IMG/VR virus record: IMGVR_UViG_3300033153_008680
Span: 1-38,042 of that record
DNA length: 38,042 nucleotides
From: a virus
Direction: 5' to 3' (one strand)
Positions within the stretch are counted from its first letter, which is position 1; each line of letters starts with the position of its first letter. Below the pieces are notes generated by a model, which was not told where the DNA came from, did no database searches, and worked only from the letters and a program-made list of their open reading frames with translations. A program made the translations under genes and the position numbers. Below are positions 15,060 to 23,160 of this stretch, one piece after another.

Positions 15060-16555
15060 TGCCCCCTGAAATTGACATTGACCTACCCGCGGCGGCGCGT
15101 GCTGAATGGGCTTTTCGACAGCTGGCCCGCCGCCAGGTAGGGTATTTTATAAAGTACACATATCCGAAGTACTCCTTGACCCCCTTCCATACGGTATATA
15201 ATAAAATTCTGACGCTTTACGCGAAAGGTATTATTAAGAAGTTAATAATTACCGTCCCGCCGCAGCACGGGAAATCAATTAGTTCAACCCGGAGCTTGCC
15301 CGCCTTTATGCTGGGCCATAACCCTGAGTTAAGGGTTGCCGTTGTATCCTATTCTACTGATAAGGCCCGCCGGTTTGGCCGGCAGATCCGCGGGGTAATG
15401 GGTAGCGAGGAGTATGCAAGGCTTTTTCCTGGTACAAAATTACCCGAACCGCGGGACACGACCTATACAAACAGCTCCGATATAGTCGATATATTAGGGG
15501 GCCCGGAAAAAGGGAATCTGTTCTTGACCGGGCGCGGCGGGGGCCTGACCGGCGACCCCGTGGACATTTTAATAATGGACGACATGTATAAAAACGCCAG
15601 CGAGGCAAACAGTCCGGTAATAAGGCAAAATATCATAGACTGGTATAATATGGTTGGGGATTCCCGCCTGCATAATGATTCGCAGCAGCTAATAGTTTTT
15701 ACCCGCTGGCATGATCAGGACCTGGTCGGGTATATACAAAAAACTGAGGGCGTCACGTTATTAGAAAGCAACGAACAGCTCGCCAATATAGATCCTGATA
15801 ACTGGTATATGATAAATTTTGAGGCCCTGAAAGAATCAGACCCCACGGAGTTGGACCCCAGGGCCGAGGGTGAGGCGCTATTCCCGGAAAAGCACAGCGC
15901 TAAAAAGTTAGGCAAGACTAAGAAAAGACTTTTACAGGGCGACGCGGAAAATTGGCGTTGTTTATACCAGGGCGACCCGCGGCCCATAACAGGCCTATTA
16001 TACGGCCAGGGCTTTAAAGAGTATGAGAAAACGCCCGAAGATATAATTGAACGTCTGGCCTTTGTTGACGTGGCTGATAAGGGGAAAGACTGGCTATGCG
16101 CTATTGCCGGCGATAAAGGGGCCGATAATTTTATATACCTGAAAGATGTATATTATACACCGGACCCCGGAGACGTGACCGAACAGGCAACCGCTACATT
16201 TTTAATCAGTAATAATGTAGACCGGGCGGTCATTGAGAGCAATGCCGGGGGCTCATTTTTTGCGCGCAATGTCGAGCGGATACTCAGGGAGCGGGGCAGC
16301 ACTTGTATTATCGAGCCTCGGTGGGAAGGCAGCAACAAAGAAAGCCGTATAATTACCGGGGCCGCCTCGGTTATGCGTACCGTTTTAATGCCTATTAACT
16401 GGGCGGGCAGGTTCCCGGCCTTTGCGGGCGACATACTGGGGTTTCGGAAACTGTTTGGGGCAAACACCCGCGACGATGCACCGGACGCGCTACAGGGCTT
16501 ATATACGGCGTCCGGGCTCGGTGGGGGCATGGACTTTATAGTTGAAGTGGTTTAA
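15059..16555 (+). CDS. terL: Terminase large subunit
   Basis: A 498-residue packaging motor. The ATPase has Walker A TVPPQHGKS (65-73), Walker B DILIMDD (168-174) and the coupling segment LIVFTRWHDQDLVG. The RNase H-like nuclease shows AFVDVADKGKDW (first Asp), RAVIESNAGG (Glu) and DDAPDALQGLY (last Asp). It cuts concatemers and drives DNA into the prohead through the portal. The TAA overlaps the stop of the convergent gene at 16552, so nothing separates the two transcripts. Confidence 0.97.
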   Translation: MPPEIDIDLPAAARAEWAFRQLARRQVGYFIKYTYPKYSLTPFHTVYNKILTLYAKGIIKKLIITVPPQHGKSISSTRSLPAFMLGHNPELRVAVVSYSTDKARRFGRQIRGVMGSEEYARLFPGTKLPEPRDTTYTNSSDIVDILGGPEKGNLFLTGRGGGLTGDPVDILIMDDMYKNASEANSPVIRQNIIDWYNMVGDSRLHNDSQQLIVFTRWHDQDLVGYIQKTEGVTLLESNEQLANIDPDNWYMINFEALKESDPTELDPRAEGEALFPEKHSAKKLGKTKKRLLQGDAENWRCLYQGDPRPITGLLYGQGFKEYEKTPEDIIERLAFVDVADKGKDWLCAIAGDKGADNFIYLKDVYYTPDPGDVTEQATATFLISNNVDRAVIESNAGGSFFARNVERILRERGSTCIIEPRWEGSNKESRIITGAASVMRTVLMPINWAGRFPAFAGDILGFRKLFGANTRDDAPDALQGLYTASGLGGGMDFIVEVV

Positions 16556-16926
16556 AGTCTTTTAATGCTGACGCTTTCGGAATAGTAGCCGTTTGATGAT
16601 CCATACCATCGGAGGGTGACGGTTCCTTTTATTGTTGATATAATATAGAATGACCAGGTAAATGATTCCTGGTATTCTGGTATTCTAACGCCTTTGGGGT
16701 TGCTGTCTATATTTATTCTTTCCGAGGCCTCAATAATAGGGGTGTTTAGTAAGTCGAGTAAATCACCTATTATTTCTTCTATAGAGACGGTCTCGCAGCA
16801 GCTTTGTTCATGGTGCATTAAATAGCGGGCCCCCGTGTTGCATATAAAGAGTATTTCTTCTTTATCGGCTGACACATCTATTTTAGTTAGTGTTTTTCCT
16901 ACCAAGCTTTTTAGTTGGTTATCCAC
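16552..16926 (-). CDS. Conserved phage protein (DUF7448-like), last gene of the inverted cassette
   Basis: A 124-residue protein. Signature segments are MHHEQSCCETVSIEEIIGDL, SFTWSFYIISTIKGTVTLRW and YGSSNGYYSESV. These match a widespread phage family that I believe is DUF7448; the name is from memory. It is probably a beta-sandwich with conserved His-His and Cys-Cys. The start is GTG at 16926 behind GAGGTAAAGC. It reads against terL with overlapping stop codons. Function unknown for the whole family. Confidence 0.8.
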   Translation of the reverse strand: MDNQLKSLVGKTLTKIDVSADKEEILFICNTGARYLMHHEQSCCETVSIEEIIGDLLDLLNTPIIEASERINIDSNPKGVRIPEYQESFTWSFYIISTIKGTVTLRWYGSSNGYYSESVSIKRL

Positions 16927-16950
16927 GAGCTTTACCTCATTTTTATTTTT

Positions 16951-17166
16951 TTAATCTACGTATAAATGTAAAATTGTACCCTCGCGGTGTGTGCAGAACC
17001 CCGCTTGTATTGCCTGCTCCCTCATGTATCTTAAGGGGTTATTTGTCTTTGCCATGTCTATCTTTATTGATTTCTGCCCCCTGTTTACGGCTAACATAAA
17101 TTCTGGATCTTTTGAGGCCTTTTCAAGCGCCTTTTTTACGGCGCTGGTTTTATCTTTTGTTGTCAT
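16951..17166 (-). CDS. Small hypothetical protein of the inverted cassette (71 aa)
   Basis: The N-terminal half is a charged helix (KTSAVKKALEKASKDPEF). The second half resembles a short alpha/beta unit (KSIKIDMAKTNNPLRYMREQ, then GTILHLYVD). I chose ATG 17166, as AAGAGG lies 8-9 bases before it; a TTG three codons upstream is possible. It overlaps the XRE gene's 3' end. No family is recognised; its place right after the regulator would suit a partner or effector protein. Confidence 0.65.
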   Translation of the reverse strand: MTTKDKTSAVKKALEKASKDPEFMLAVNRGQKSIKIDMAKTNNPLRYMREQAIQAGFCTHREGTILHLYVD

Positions 17167-17368
17167 TATCGTCAACCTCTTGCATTATTTTAATCATACG
17201 CTCTATGCTCCAACGTGTGCGCCCGGCCATAAAGGCTGATATCTCAGGCTGTTTTGTCCCTATTGCCTCAGCGGCCTTTGTTTGATCCGGGAAGGTTTTA
17301 ATGTATATTTTTACTTCCTCGGTGAGTATGGCCCGCAGGCGCGTTAATTTATCGGTTGTTATTGTCAT
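17150..17368 (-). CDS. XRE-type helix-turn-helix regulator (72 aa)
   Basis: Residues about 27-62 (DQTKAAEAIGTKQPEISAFM, then AGRTRWSIERMIKIMQ) match the HTH of the small Cro/HigA2-like XRE class: helix 2 ends in AIGTKQPEIS and is followed by the fourth helix. It should bind an inverted repeat as a dimer. The best candidate is the 8-bp-arm repeat inside the cassette promoter at 17996-18017, which would give autorepression. Its ATG overlaps the upstream stop by ATGA. It may be the antitoxin-like or repressor member of this cassette. Confidence 0.85.
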   Translation of the reverse strand: MTITTDKLTRLRAILTEEVKIYIKTFPDQTKAAEAIGTKQPEISAFMAGRTRWSIERMIKIMQEVDDNDNKR

Positions 17369-17955
17369 AGGGCCCCCAACACTTTTTTAATCTGTTTTAT
17401 CTGCCCTGACTCTGCGGCTGACCCTGCGGCGGACTCTGCGGCTGACCCTGCGGCTGCGGCTGACCCTGCGGCTGACCCTGCGGCTGCGGCTGACCCTGCG
17501 GCTGACCCTGCGGCGGACTCTGCGGCTGACCCTGCGGCTGACCCTGCGGCTGACCATGCGGCTGACCGTGCGGCTGACTCTGCGGCTGACTCTGCGGCTG
17601 ACCGTGCGGCTGACCGTGCGGCTGACAAATCATCATCAGTGGCTTTGCCTTTCATCCATTGCTTTTTAATCTTGATCGCTTTCCAGCTATCGGGATGTGG
17701 TTCTCTACCGGCTTTGCGTTCGTCTTTCAATGCCTTTTCTGCGAACTTTACAGCCAGTTCATGCAATTTCATTTTGGGTATAATCTCAGGTCTGAGAACT
17801 AACCATATAATGTCGTTCTTTGGGGCCTTACTGTCGAGTATATCAATTACAGACATTCTTTTATCGAGTCCGCAATCAATACGCATTTGTTCAAGTTCTT
17901 CTCCGTCGTAACATGGGTCAAATTTAAGAATTTGTTCAATTGTTAGAGTTTTCAT
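17365..17955 (-). CDS. Ser-Ala-Ala-X repeat protein (putative immunity-like phage family)
   Basis: A 196-residue protein. Residues 1-110 form an ordered domain: KMKLHELAVKFAEKALKD and SWKAIKIKKQWMKGKATDDD resemble the helical N-terminal region of phage proteins often labelled putative immunity protein, which also end in Ala-rich repeats. Residues 111 to about 182 consist of 17 SAA(R/E/W/G) units, two of them carrying a two-residue insert. The last 14 residues are KQIKKVLGAL-type basic. The SD AGGAG lies 8 bases before ATG. It is the first gene of the cassette. Biochemical function is unknown. Confidence 0.8.
   Translation of the reverse strand: MKTLTIEQILKFDPCYDGEELEQMRIDCGLDKRMSVIDILDSKAPKNDIIWLVLRPEIIPKMKLHELAVKFAEKALKDERKAGREPHPDSWKAIKIKKQWMKGKATDDDLSAARSAARSAAESAAESAARSAAWSAAGSAAGSAAESAAGSAAGSAAAAGSAAGSAAAAGSAAESAAGSAAESGQIKQIKKVLGAL
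17405..17625. repeat. 12-bp tandem repeat encoding SAAX
   Basis: The plus-strand unit is ctgaccctgcgg with variants (ctgactctgcgg, ctgaccgtgcgg, cggactctgcgg), about 17 copies with two 6-base insertions. The near-identical units mean recent expansion, and the length is a multiple of three throughout so the frame is kept. Confidence 0.93.
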
Positions 17956-17995
17956 TTTTTTTCTCCTGTTTGCTTTTCTCTTTGTTAATAAATAT

Positions 17996-18024
17996 AATAT
18001 AAGACATCACTTATATTCTGTCAA
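17996..18024 (-). promoter_or_regulatory. Promoter and operator of the inverted cassette
   Basis: On the minus strand, TTGACA (18024-18019), a 17-base spacer and TATATT (18001-17996) form a near-consensus promoter. The spacer plus -10 contain a perfect inverted repeat AATATAAG-N6-CTTATATT (17996-18017), so a bound dimer would block RNA polymerase. The XRE regulator two genes down is the obvious candidate ligand. Confidence 0.85.
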
Positions 18025-18061
18025 GCCTTTTCCTTTAAAAGTGAATTTTTTTATTTAAGTA

Positions 18062-18088
18062 TTGACTTTTTAACTGAATACCTATTCA
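18062..18088 (+). promoter_or_regulatory. Possible portal promoter with palindrome
   Basis: TTGACT at 18062-18067 is followed after 15 bases by TATTCA (18083-18088). That box is half of a perfect palindrome TGAATA-CC-TATTCA (18075-18088). Transcription from it would begin within a few bases of the portal ATG at 18099. No SD is visible before that ATG. Confidence 0.4.
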
Positions 18089-18098
18089 TTTATTATAT

Positions 18099-19391
18099 AT
18101 GAAAATACCTTTCACGTCTCTCGAAATTAAATCCATACGAACAGTTGATTTGGCCAACGATATTGGCGAGGCTGCTTTAATGGGCCTCTCCAATGGCGCG
18201 CCCTTGCATATATACCCCCGGCAGGCTTACGCAATGGCTGAAAGAAACATGGACCTGGGGAAAGCGGTTGGCGATATTGCCGCGAGTATAGCAGCATTAA
18301 AAAAGGGTCTGACTGATGGGGAAGAACTTCTCTTCGGCGATCCATTAACCACGCTATTAAACAGGCCCCGCGGCGGTACTACCGGCCCGCAGTTTTGGCT
18401 CAGCTTGGTTGAATCGTTTCTCTTGACTAATGAGGCGTGGATTATAGCCCGCGGGCAGTTTTACCGCGAGCCCCTGGAGCTGCTTAATATTCGGCCCTAT
18501 GATATAGAGATAGATTTTAACACGTCCGACGGTTTGCCGAACTATATACGCACCATGTCGAACCGCGACCGGCGATATTATTACAGGCAAGAAATAGACG
18601 GGCAATACCGCTATATTGATAAATCGGGCCTGAATGAACTTATTCCCGTTATTGGGCAAACGTCCCTGGTTGACGGTTGGCGGGGTCGGTCGGTCCTTGC
18701 AAAACTATTTTATGATATTGAAATGTCAAGCGACGGAAAGCGCCATAATGTTTCCATGCTTAAAAATGGTATGCGGACCACGGGCATATTGTCACCCAGT
18801 AGCGCCCCCGGACCGGGGCAAACCTGGCCCCCGGATGCCATAACAAAATTAACCGAGAAATTGAGAACTTTTAACCAGGGCGCGGGCAATGCAGGAAATA
18901 TAATTGCAACGAATATCCCTATGAAGGTTGACGGCCTTAATCAGTCGAATAAAGACATGGATTTTTTGAACCTCTTGCAAGTGTCGAGGGAATCCATATA
19001 TAATCTCTTTTCTTTCCCCCTTCCCCTGGTACTATCCGACGCCATGACACTTGACAATTACACGGTCGCCCAGCAAGCCTACTACACCGAAGCGGTTTTT
19101 CCAGTTTATAACATTATAGCCGCGGGATTATATGAAGCCTTTGCGCCACGGTTTGGTCTCGATGAGACAACCAGCCTGTCATTTTCTGAGGCCGATATTG
19201 AAGCATTAAGGCCCGTCCGGGTTGCCTCGATGGAGAAATTAAAGCTATCCGAGGCGGTCAGTATAAACGAGATACGTAAATCCGGCGGCTATGGGCCTGA
19301 CCCCGTGGGTGACGTTACTCTTGTCAGTGCGGGCAAATTGCCCTTGACGGTTGTGGCTGACCCGCTGGCGCTGCCCGAGGTTGACGAATGA
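18099..19391 (+). CDS. Portal protein (HK97 type)
   Basis: A 430-residue protein. Typical portal segments are DPLTTLLNRPRGGTTGPQFW, SFLLTNEAWIIARGQ, LNIRPYDIEI, VIGQTSLVDGWRGRSVL and NLFSFPLPLVLSDAMTLDNY (the last near residue 305-324). It forms the dodecameric ring at the head vertex through which terminase drives DNA. The ATG at 18099 has no SD; an ATG at 18180 (codon 28) has GGCGAGG before it and is the alternative start. It is the first gene after the inverted cassette. Confidence 0.92.
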   Translation: MKIPFTSLEIKSIRTVDLANDIGEAALMGLSNGAPLHIYPRQAYAMAERNMDLGKAVGDIAASIAALKKGLTDGEELLFGDPLTTLLNRPRGGTTGPQFWLSLVESFLLTNEAWIIARGQFYREPLELLNIRPYDIEIDFNTSDGLPNYIRTMSNRDRRYYYRQEIDGQYRYIDKSGLNELIPVIGQTSLVDGWRGRSVLAKLFYDIEMSSDGKRHNVSMLKNGMRTTGILSPSSAPGPGQTWPPDAITKLTEKLRTFNQGAGNAGNIIATNIPMKVDGLNQSNKDMDFLNLLQVSRESIYNLFSFPLPLVLSDAMTLDNYTVAQQAYYTEAVFPVYNIIAAGLYEAFAPRFGLDETTSLSFSEADIEALRPVRVASMEKLKLSEAVSINEIRKSGGYGPDPVGDVTLVSAGKLPLTVVADPLALPEVDE

Positions 19392-20359
19392 CACCGGCAG
19401 CCCAGGCAAATAGAGCACTAAAAAATAAGATTACCAGCGAGCGCTGGTATCGAAAAAACCTTGCCCGCTGGATTGCCGAGGTTGTAAGTAATTATAGAAT
19501 CGGGCAGACCGTGGTTGACCCTGACAGTGTGCCGGTTTTGCATGATGTACTCAGAACCGGATATAATAAAGCTATAAAAGACTTAACAACAATAGACATA
19601 CGAGAATTTAAAGCGGGCGGCCTGGGGGTTGCGATTGTAGGCGGGACCGATGAATTGTTAAACACGGCGAGCCGTAATATTTCTGCCGTTATGCTGGGTG
19701 AGTATCAACTAAGGCTCGGCACGATAACCCCTGAGATAAGCAAAACAGCCTCAAAACATATACAAAGAGTGTCGGCCCTGGCCGTAACTGAGCAATGGAG
19801 CCAACGGCAGGCCGACGCGGCACTTTTTAACTATCTAAAAAGTCAGCGCCTTGTTATTGCCCTGACAGAAAGTCAATGGGTTGTAGAGGCGGGCAGGCGG
19901 GCAACGGTTGTCTCAATATCGGACCCCCTGGGAAATACGATAGAGCAGATAGTGGACCTGATAGAAGCCGGCGACATAAATGCAGCAAAGAAATTATCAA
20001 AGCAGGTCATGAAGCTATCAAAATTACCCACGGGAATAAATCAGGCCCGTGTAATAGGCGCGGTCAGCGACGCCGGGCGGGTATCACTCACTACACCGCT
20101 GGTGCAGGGCCGAACGATTGCAAACCTGCGGGCCCACGCGGAAAGGTTGGGCGGGGAAACTAAAGGCTGGCAACCGATAGGCGATAGCCATACAAGGGAA
20201 ACACATTTTCAAGCGGGCGCGGAATATCTAGCGAACCCGATACCTATTGAACAGCCCTTTGTAGTTGGCGGCCAGTTAATGCAACACCCGGGCGACGGGT
20301 CACTTGGCGCGACGCTTAATGAGGTTATAAATTGCCGATGCGCGGCAATATATTTTTAA
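19388..20359 (+). CDS. Minor head / head morphogenesis protein (Mu F / SPP1 gp7-like)
   Basis: A 323-residue helical protein with a C-terminal module typical of this family: GWQPIGDSHTRETHFQAGAE, IPIEQPFVVGG, then MQHPGDGSLGATLNEVINCR and CAAIYF. It probably binds the portal inside the prohead and may be ejected with DNA. Its ATG overlaps the portal stop (ATGA). The family role is inferred from other phages. Confidence 0.85.
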   Translation: MTPAAQANRALKNKITSERWYRKNLARWIAEVVSNYRIGQTVVDPDSVPVLHDVLRTGYNKAIKDLTTIDIREFKAGGLGVAIVGGTDELLNTASRNISAVMLGEYQLRLGTITPEISKTASKHIQRVSALAVTEQWSQRQADAALFNYLKSQRLVIALTESQWVVEAGRRATVVSISDPLGNTIEQIVDLIEAGDINAAKKLSKQVMKLSKLPTGINQARVIGAVSDAGRVSLTTPLVQGRTIANLRAHAERLGGETKGWQPIGDSHTRETHFQAGAEYLANPIPIEQPFVVGGQLMQHPGDGSLGATLNEVINCRCAAIYF

Positions 20360-20372
20360 CAGGTGAAAAGCT

Positions 20373-21347
20373 ATGCAAAATAATTTTAGTATTGATTACA
20401 ATTTTGAAATAAAAGAAACCGAAGAGGCCGACGGCTTTTTCTACTTCGACGGCTACGGGTCTACAAAGGATCTTGACCTCGTTAATGATATTGTCGAGCC
20501 CACGGCTTTTAATGAGTCTATAAAGCGCGGATTGCCAAAAATGTTATGGCAGCATAACCGAGACGAGCCGATAGGTGTATATATTTCAGCCGTCCCGGAT
20601 AGTAAGGGCCTTAAGGTCCGGGGGAAAATGCCCCTTGACGATACTTTTGTAAGCGGTCGTGTAATACCTCAGCTAAAAGCCGGGAGTGTTGACGCGCTTT
20701 CAATTGGGTTTAGAATTAAGCGCTCAGAGTGGGACCAAGAGCGGGGAATCAGAACGATAAAAGAAGCAGATTTACACGAGGTTTCACTTGTTACCTTTCC
20801 GGCAAACCCCGCGGCGAGAGTGACCGGATTAAAGGGCCTTAAAGACTGGGCTGAAGTGGCGCCCATCGTACTAACTATAAAAGACGTAAAGCCTGGCGTT
20901 TTCGCCCCGTTTACTCATCGCTGGGAAACAGAGAAAGCCGCGGAAAGAATGGGGCTTTCTGAAAGCGCGGGAAATATTAGTGATATGATAGGCGGGAAAA
21001 AGTTTTATGTACCGCGGGCAATATTCGCCCTTCGGGTTGCTATAGACAAGGGCCTTTATATAGAAGAAAGCGGCGCATTAAAAGAAAAAGTCAATCTACT
21101 ATATGAAGGGCTTGAATTACCTGCACCCTTTGAAGGTGAGAAAAGCCGGGCCTATTGCAAAACAGAATTAAAAAACTTACTTACGGGTGACTTGCTTTTT
21201 GTTATCCGGTATAAAGAGCTGTCAAAAGATGCGGCCGATTACGTTGTACGGGCGGTGCTTGCCGTTGATAAAGGTGAGAATCCCGACGCTGAGAACGCGC
21301 TGGCCGGGCTAATTGATACGCTTAAAAAATTCAAAGAGGTAAAATAA
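20373..21347 (+). CDS. HK97 prohead protease with a C-terminal extension
   Basis: A 324-residue protein. The protease (about residues 1-165) has the HK97 U9/S78 pattern: MLWQHNRDEPIG with the catalytic His, GSVDALSIGFR with the Ser region, and LHEVSLVTFPANPAARV. It should cleave the capsid N-terminal segment and itself. The remaining 160 residues (from APIVLTIKDVKPG; VPRAIFALRVAIDKGLYIEE, SRAYCKTELKNLLTGDLLF) are a second domain beyond the usual length of about 180-230. This may be an internal scaffold or another maturation factor. Confidence 0.9.
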   Translation: MQNNFSIDYNFEIKETEEADGFFYFDGYGSTKDLDLVNDIVEPTAFNESIKRGLPKMLWQHNRDEPIGVYISAVPDSKGLKVRGKMPLDDTFVSGRVIPQLKAGSVDALSIGFRIKRSEWDQERGIRTIKEADLHEVSLVTFPANPAARVTGLKGLKDWAEVAPIVLTIKDVKPGVFAPFTHRWETEKAAERMGLSESAGNISDMIGGKKFYVPRAIFALRVAIDKGLYIEESGALKEKVNLLYEGLELPAPFEGEKSRAYCKTELKNLLTGDLLFVIRYKELSKDAADYVVRAVLAVDKGENPDAENALAGLIDTLKKFKEVK

Positions 21348-21348
21348 T

Positions 21349-22641
21349 ATGTCAGAAAATATTGACGTAATGGTTGACGAGGTAAAAGAACTCGTCTCCC
21401 AGTTACAAAAAAAGCATGAAGAGAATGCCGGGGCCACGTCCGAAGAAGTGGAAAAGATGAAAGAGGCCGCGGGCGTTATATCTGAAAAGATTTCAGATAT
21501 GAATGTTAAGCTTGACGCTGAGACAACGGCCCGCGAAGAGCTTGAGCTTTCTATGGCACGCATTAAAGAAAGCGGCAGCACCGACGGCGACGTCAAGAGT
21601 AATCCAGAATATTTAAAGGGTTTTACTTCTTATCTTAAGGGGCAGGTTGCGATAGGCGCCGAGATAGTAGAAGAAGAATTTAAAAATCTGGTAAATGCCA
21701 ACGCGGGAGTTGATGTATCCGACCAGGGTATGATTACACTAAAAGCCCTTTTAGTTGGGTCGAACCCGGACGGCGGGTATTTTGTACCAGTTGAACGGTT
21801 GACCCCTTTTTCAACTCGTATGTTTGAAACTTCGCCTATGAGATCCCTCGCTACCGTTATAAGTGCGAGTTCTGAGGCGATTGAGATTGTGCTTGACGAT
21901 GATCAGGCAGATAGTGGCTGGGTCGGTGAGCTTGACGCGCGAACAGAAACCGACACCCCCCAGGTTGGAATTATTACAATTCCGATACATGAACAGTATG
22001 CAGAACCCAAGGCGACCCAAAAGGTCCTTGACGATGCAGCTATCAATATTGACGCATGGCTTACCGGGAAAATTGCCGACAAATTCGCACGAACCGAGAA
22101 TACAGCCTTTGTCAATGGTACGGGCGTGAAACAGCCTACTGGTTTTATGACTTACGCAAACTGGGCAGCCGTTGGCACTTATCAGCGGGATAGACTGGAA
22201 ACCCTGACAGCTACAGGAACCGCGGGCGCGCTTGACGCGTCTGACGACCTTATTAGCCTACAAGGGGCCCTGCTTGAAGCGTATCAGGCCAACGCTACCT
22301 GGACGGGTAACCGGGAAACATGGACAGACATCATGACCATGAAGGACGGTAACGACAATTACCTGCTTAATCTTGCAACCATGTTTCAGGACGGCACTAA
22401 AATGCGCCTACTTGGAAAGCCCTTTGTCATTTTTTCTGACATGGCCGACGTTGCAGCCGCTGCGGTGCCTCTAGCATACGGAGACTTTCGCGAAGGTTAC
22501 ACCATTGCCGACCGTATTGGAATCAGAGTTTTAAGGGACCCTTTTACTTCAAAGGGTTATGTAAAATTTTACACTACAAAGAGAGTCGGCGGGGCGCTTA
22601 CAAGCTACCAGTCAATCAAAAGACTCTTAATCAATTCATAG
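21349..22641 (+). CDS. Major capsid protein (HK97 fold)
   Basis: A 430-residue protein. The first 75 residues are a coiled coil (VDEVKELVSQLQKKHEENAG, then KLDAETTAREELELSMARIK) that acts as the scaffold-like delta domain and is expected to be removed by the protease. The rest has HK97 features: GGYFVPVERLTPFSTRMFET, VGIITIPIHEQYAEPKATQK, NTAFVNGTGVKQPTGFM and a final TTKRVGGALTSYQSIKRLLI. It forms the head shell. An AGAGG SD stands before the ATG. Confidence 0.95.
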   Translation: MSENIDVMVDEVKELVSQLQKKHEENAGATSEEVEKMKEAAGVISEKISDMNVKLDAETTAREELELSMARIKESGSTDGDVKSNPEYLKGFTSYLKGQVAIGAEIVEEEFKNLVNANAGVDVSDQGMITLKALLVGSNPDGGYFVPVERLTPFSTRMFETSPMRSLATVISASSEAIEIVLDDDQADSGWVGELDARTETDTPQVGIITIPIHEQYAEPKATQKVLDDAAINIDAWLTGKIADKFARTENTAFVNGTGVKQPTGFMTYANWAAVGTYQRDRLETLTATGTAGALDASDDLISLQGALLEAYQANATWTGNRETWTDIMTMKDGNDNYLLNLATMFQDGTKMRLLGKPFVIFSDMADVAAAAVPLAYGDFREGYTIADRIGIRVLRDPFTSKGYVKFYTTKRVGGALTSYQSIKRLLINS

Positions 22642-22655
22642 GGGGTAATTGAATA

Positions 22656-23090
22656 ATGCAAAGAGATTACGAAAGTATAATTCTGGTGACCGACATTGAC
22701 TCGATTGCTATTGTCGCAAGTGCGCCGGTTACTACACTGGGCACGGCTTTAGATACTCAGGGACTCCGCGGGCTTGTCTTCGCCGGGGAACCTGACGAGG
22801 CAATCAGCACCGACGTTGCACACTGGGCGATTTATGAGTGTGACGAGTCAGGCGGTACTTACACCGTGGTCGATGATAGTAAATATCTGCCGACCGATGG
22901 GGCGCGTTTAATTACTGACGTGACCGGCGGGTTTATTAACAAATTTGCCGCGACCAGTACAAAAAGATATATCAAGCCGGCGGTTATTCCGACAACCATT
23001 GCCGACGATATCACTTTTTCTGTCACGGTTATTAAGTTTCCTGAACTTGTAGATGCTGGGGATCTTGGTCCCGCGGACGCATTGCCTTAA
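22656..23090 (+). CDS. Probable head-associated structural protein (144 aa)
   Basis: A beta-rich, Cys-poor protein (YESIILVTDIDSIAIVASAP, HWAIYECDESGGTYTVVDDS, TSTKRYIKPAVIPTTIADD). Its place between the capsid gene and a terminator, with a strong SD (AGGGGGT), means it is likely made in high amounts like the capsid. A decoration or capsid-stabilising protein is the best guess. I do not recognise a family. Confidence 0.7.
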   Translation: MQRDYESIILVTDIDSIAIVASAPVTTLGTALDTQGLRGLVFAGEPDEAISTDVAHWAIYECDESGGTYTVVDDSKYLPTDGARLITDVTGGFINKFAATSTKRYIKPAVIPTTIADDITFSVTVIKFPELVDAGDLGPADALP

Positions 23091-23110
23091 GCCTTAAAAT
23101 TTAGCTAATT

Positions 23111-23146
23111 AAAAAGGGCCCGTCTCATACGGGCGGGCCTTTTTAT
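23111..23146 (+). terminator. Intrinsic terminator after the capsid genes
   Basis: An A5 run, GGGCCCGT, a short loop CTCAT, ACGGGCGGGCC and a T5 run form a strong G/C hairpin flanked by A and T tracts. It separates capsid from tail genes and would give a surplus of capsid mRNA over downstream mRNA. Confidence 0.88.
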
Positions 23147-23160
23147 TTCATGGGGGAAAT

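Noticed and set aside
15354-15608. Antisense reading frames inside terL and other long genes
   Set aside because: They have no SD or coupling and follow from the codon bias of the sense gene.
17150-17368. XRE protein plus neighbour as a standard toxin-antitoxin pair
   Set aside because: No HigB/RelE-like toxin pattern can be seen in the adjacent 71-aa or repeat protein, so naming it toxin-antitoxin is not supported.
17397-17636. A reading frame of Gly-Gln-Pro-Gln repeats on the same strand as the SAAX protein, in another frame
   Set aside because: It is only the 12-bp repeat read in a second frame; no SD, no flanking domain, and it is limited to the array.
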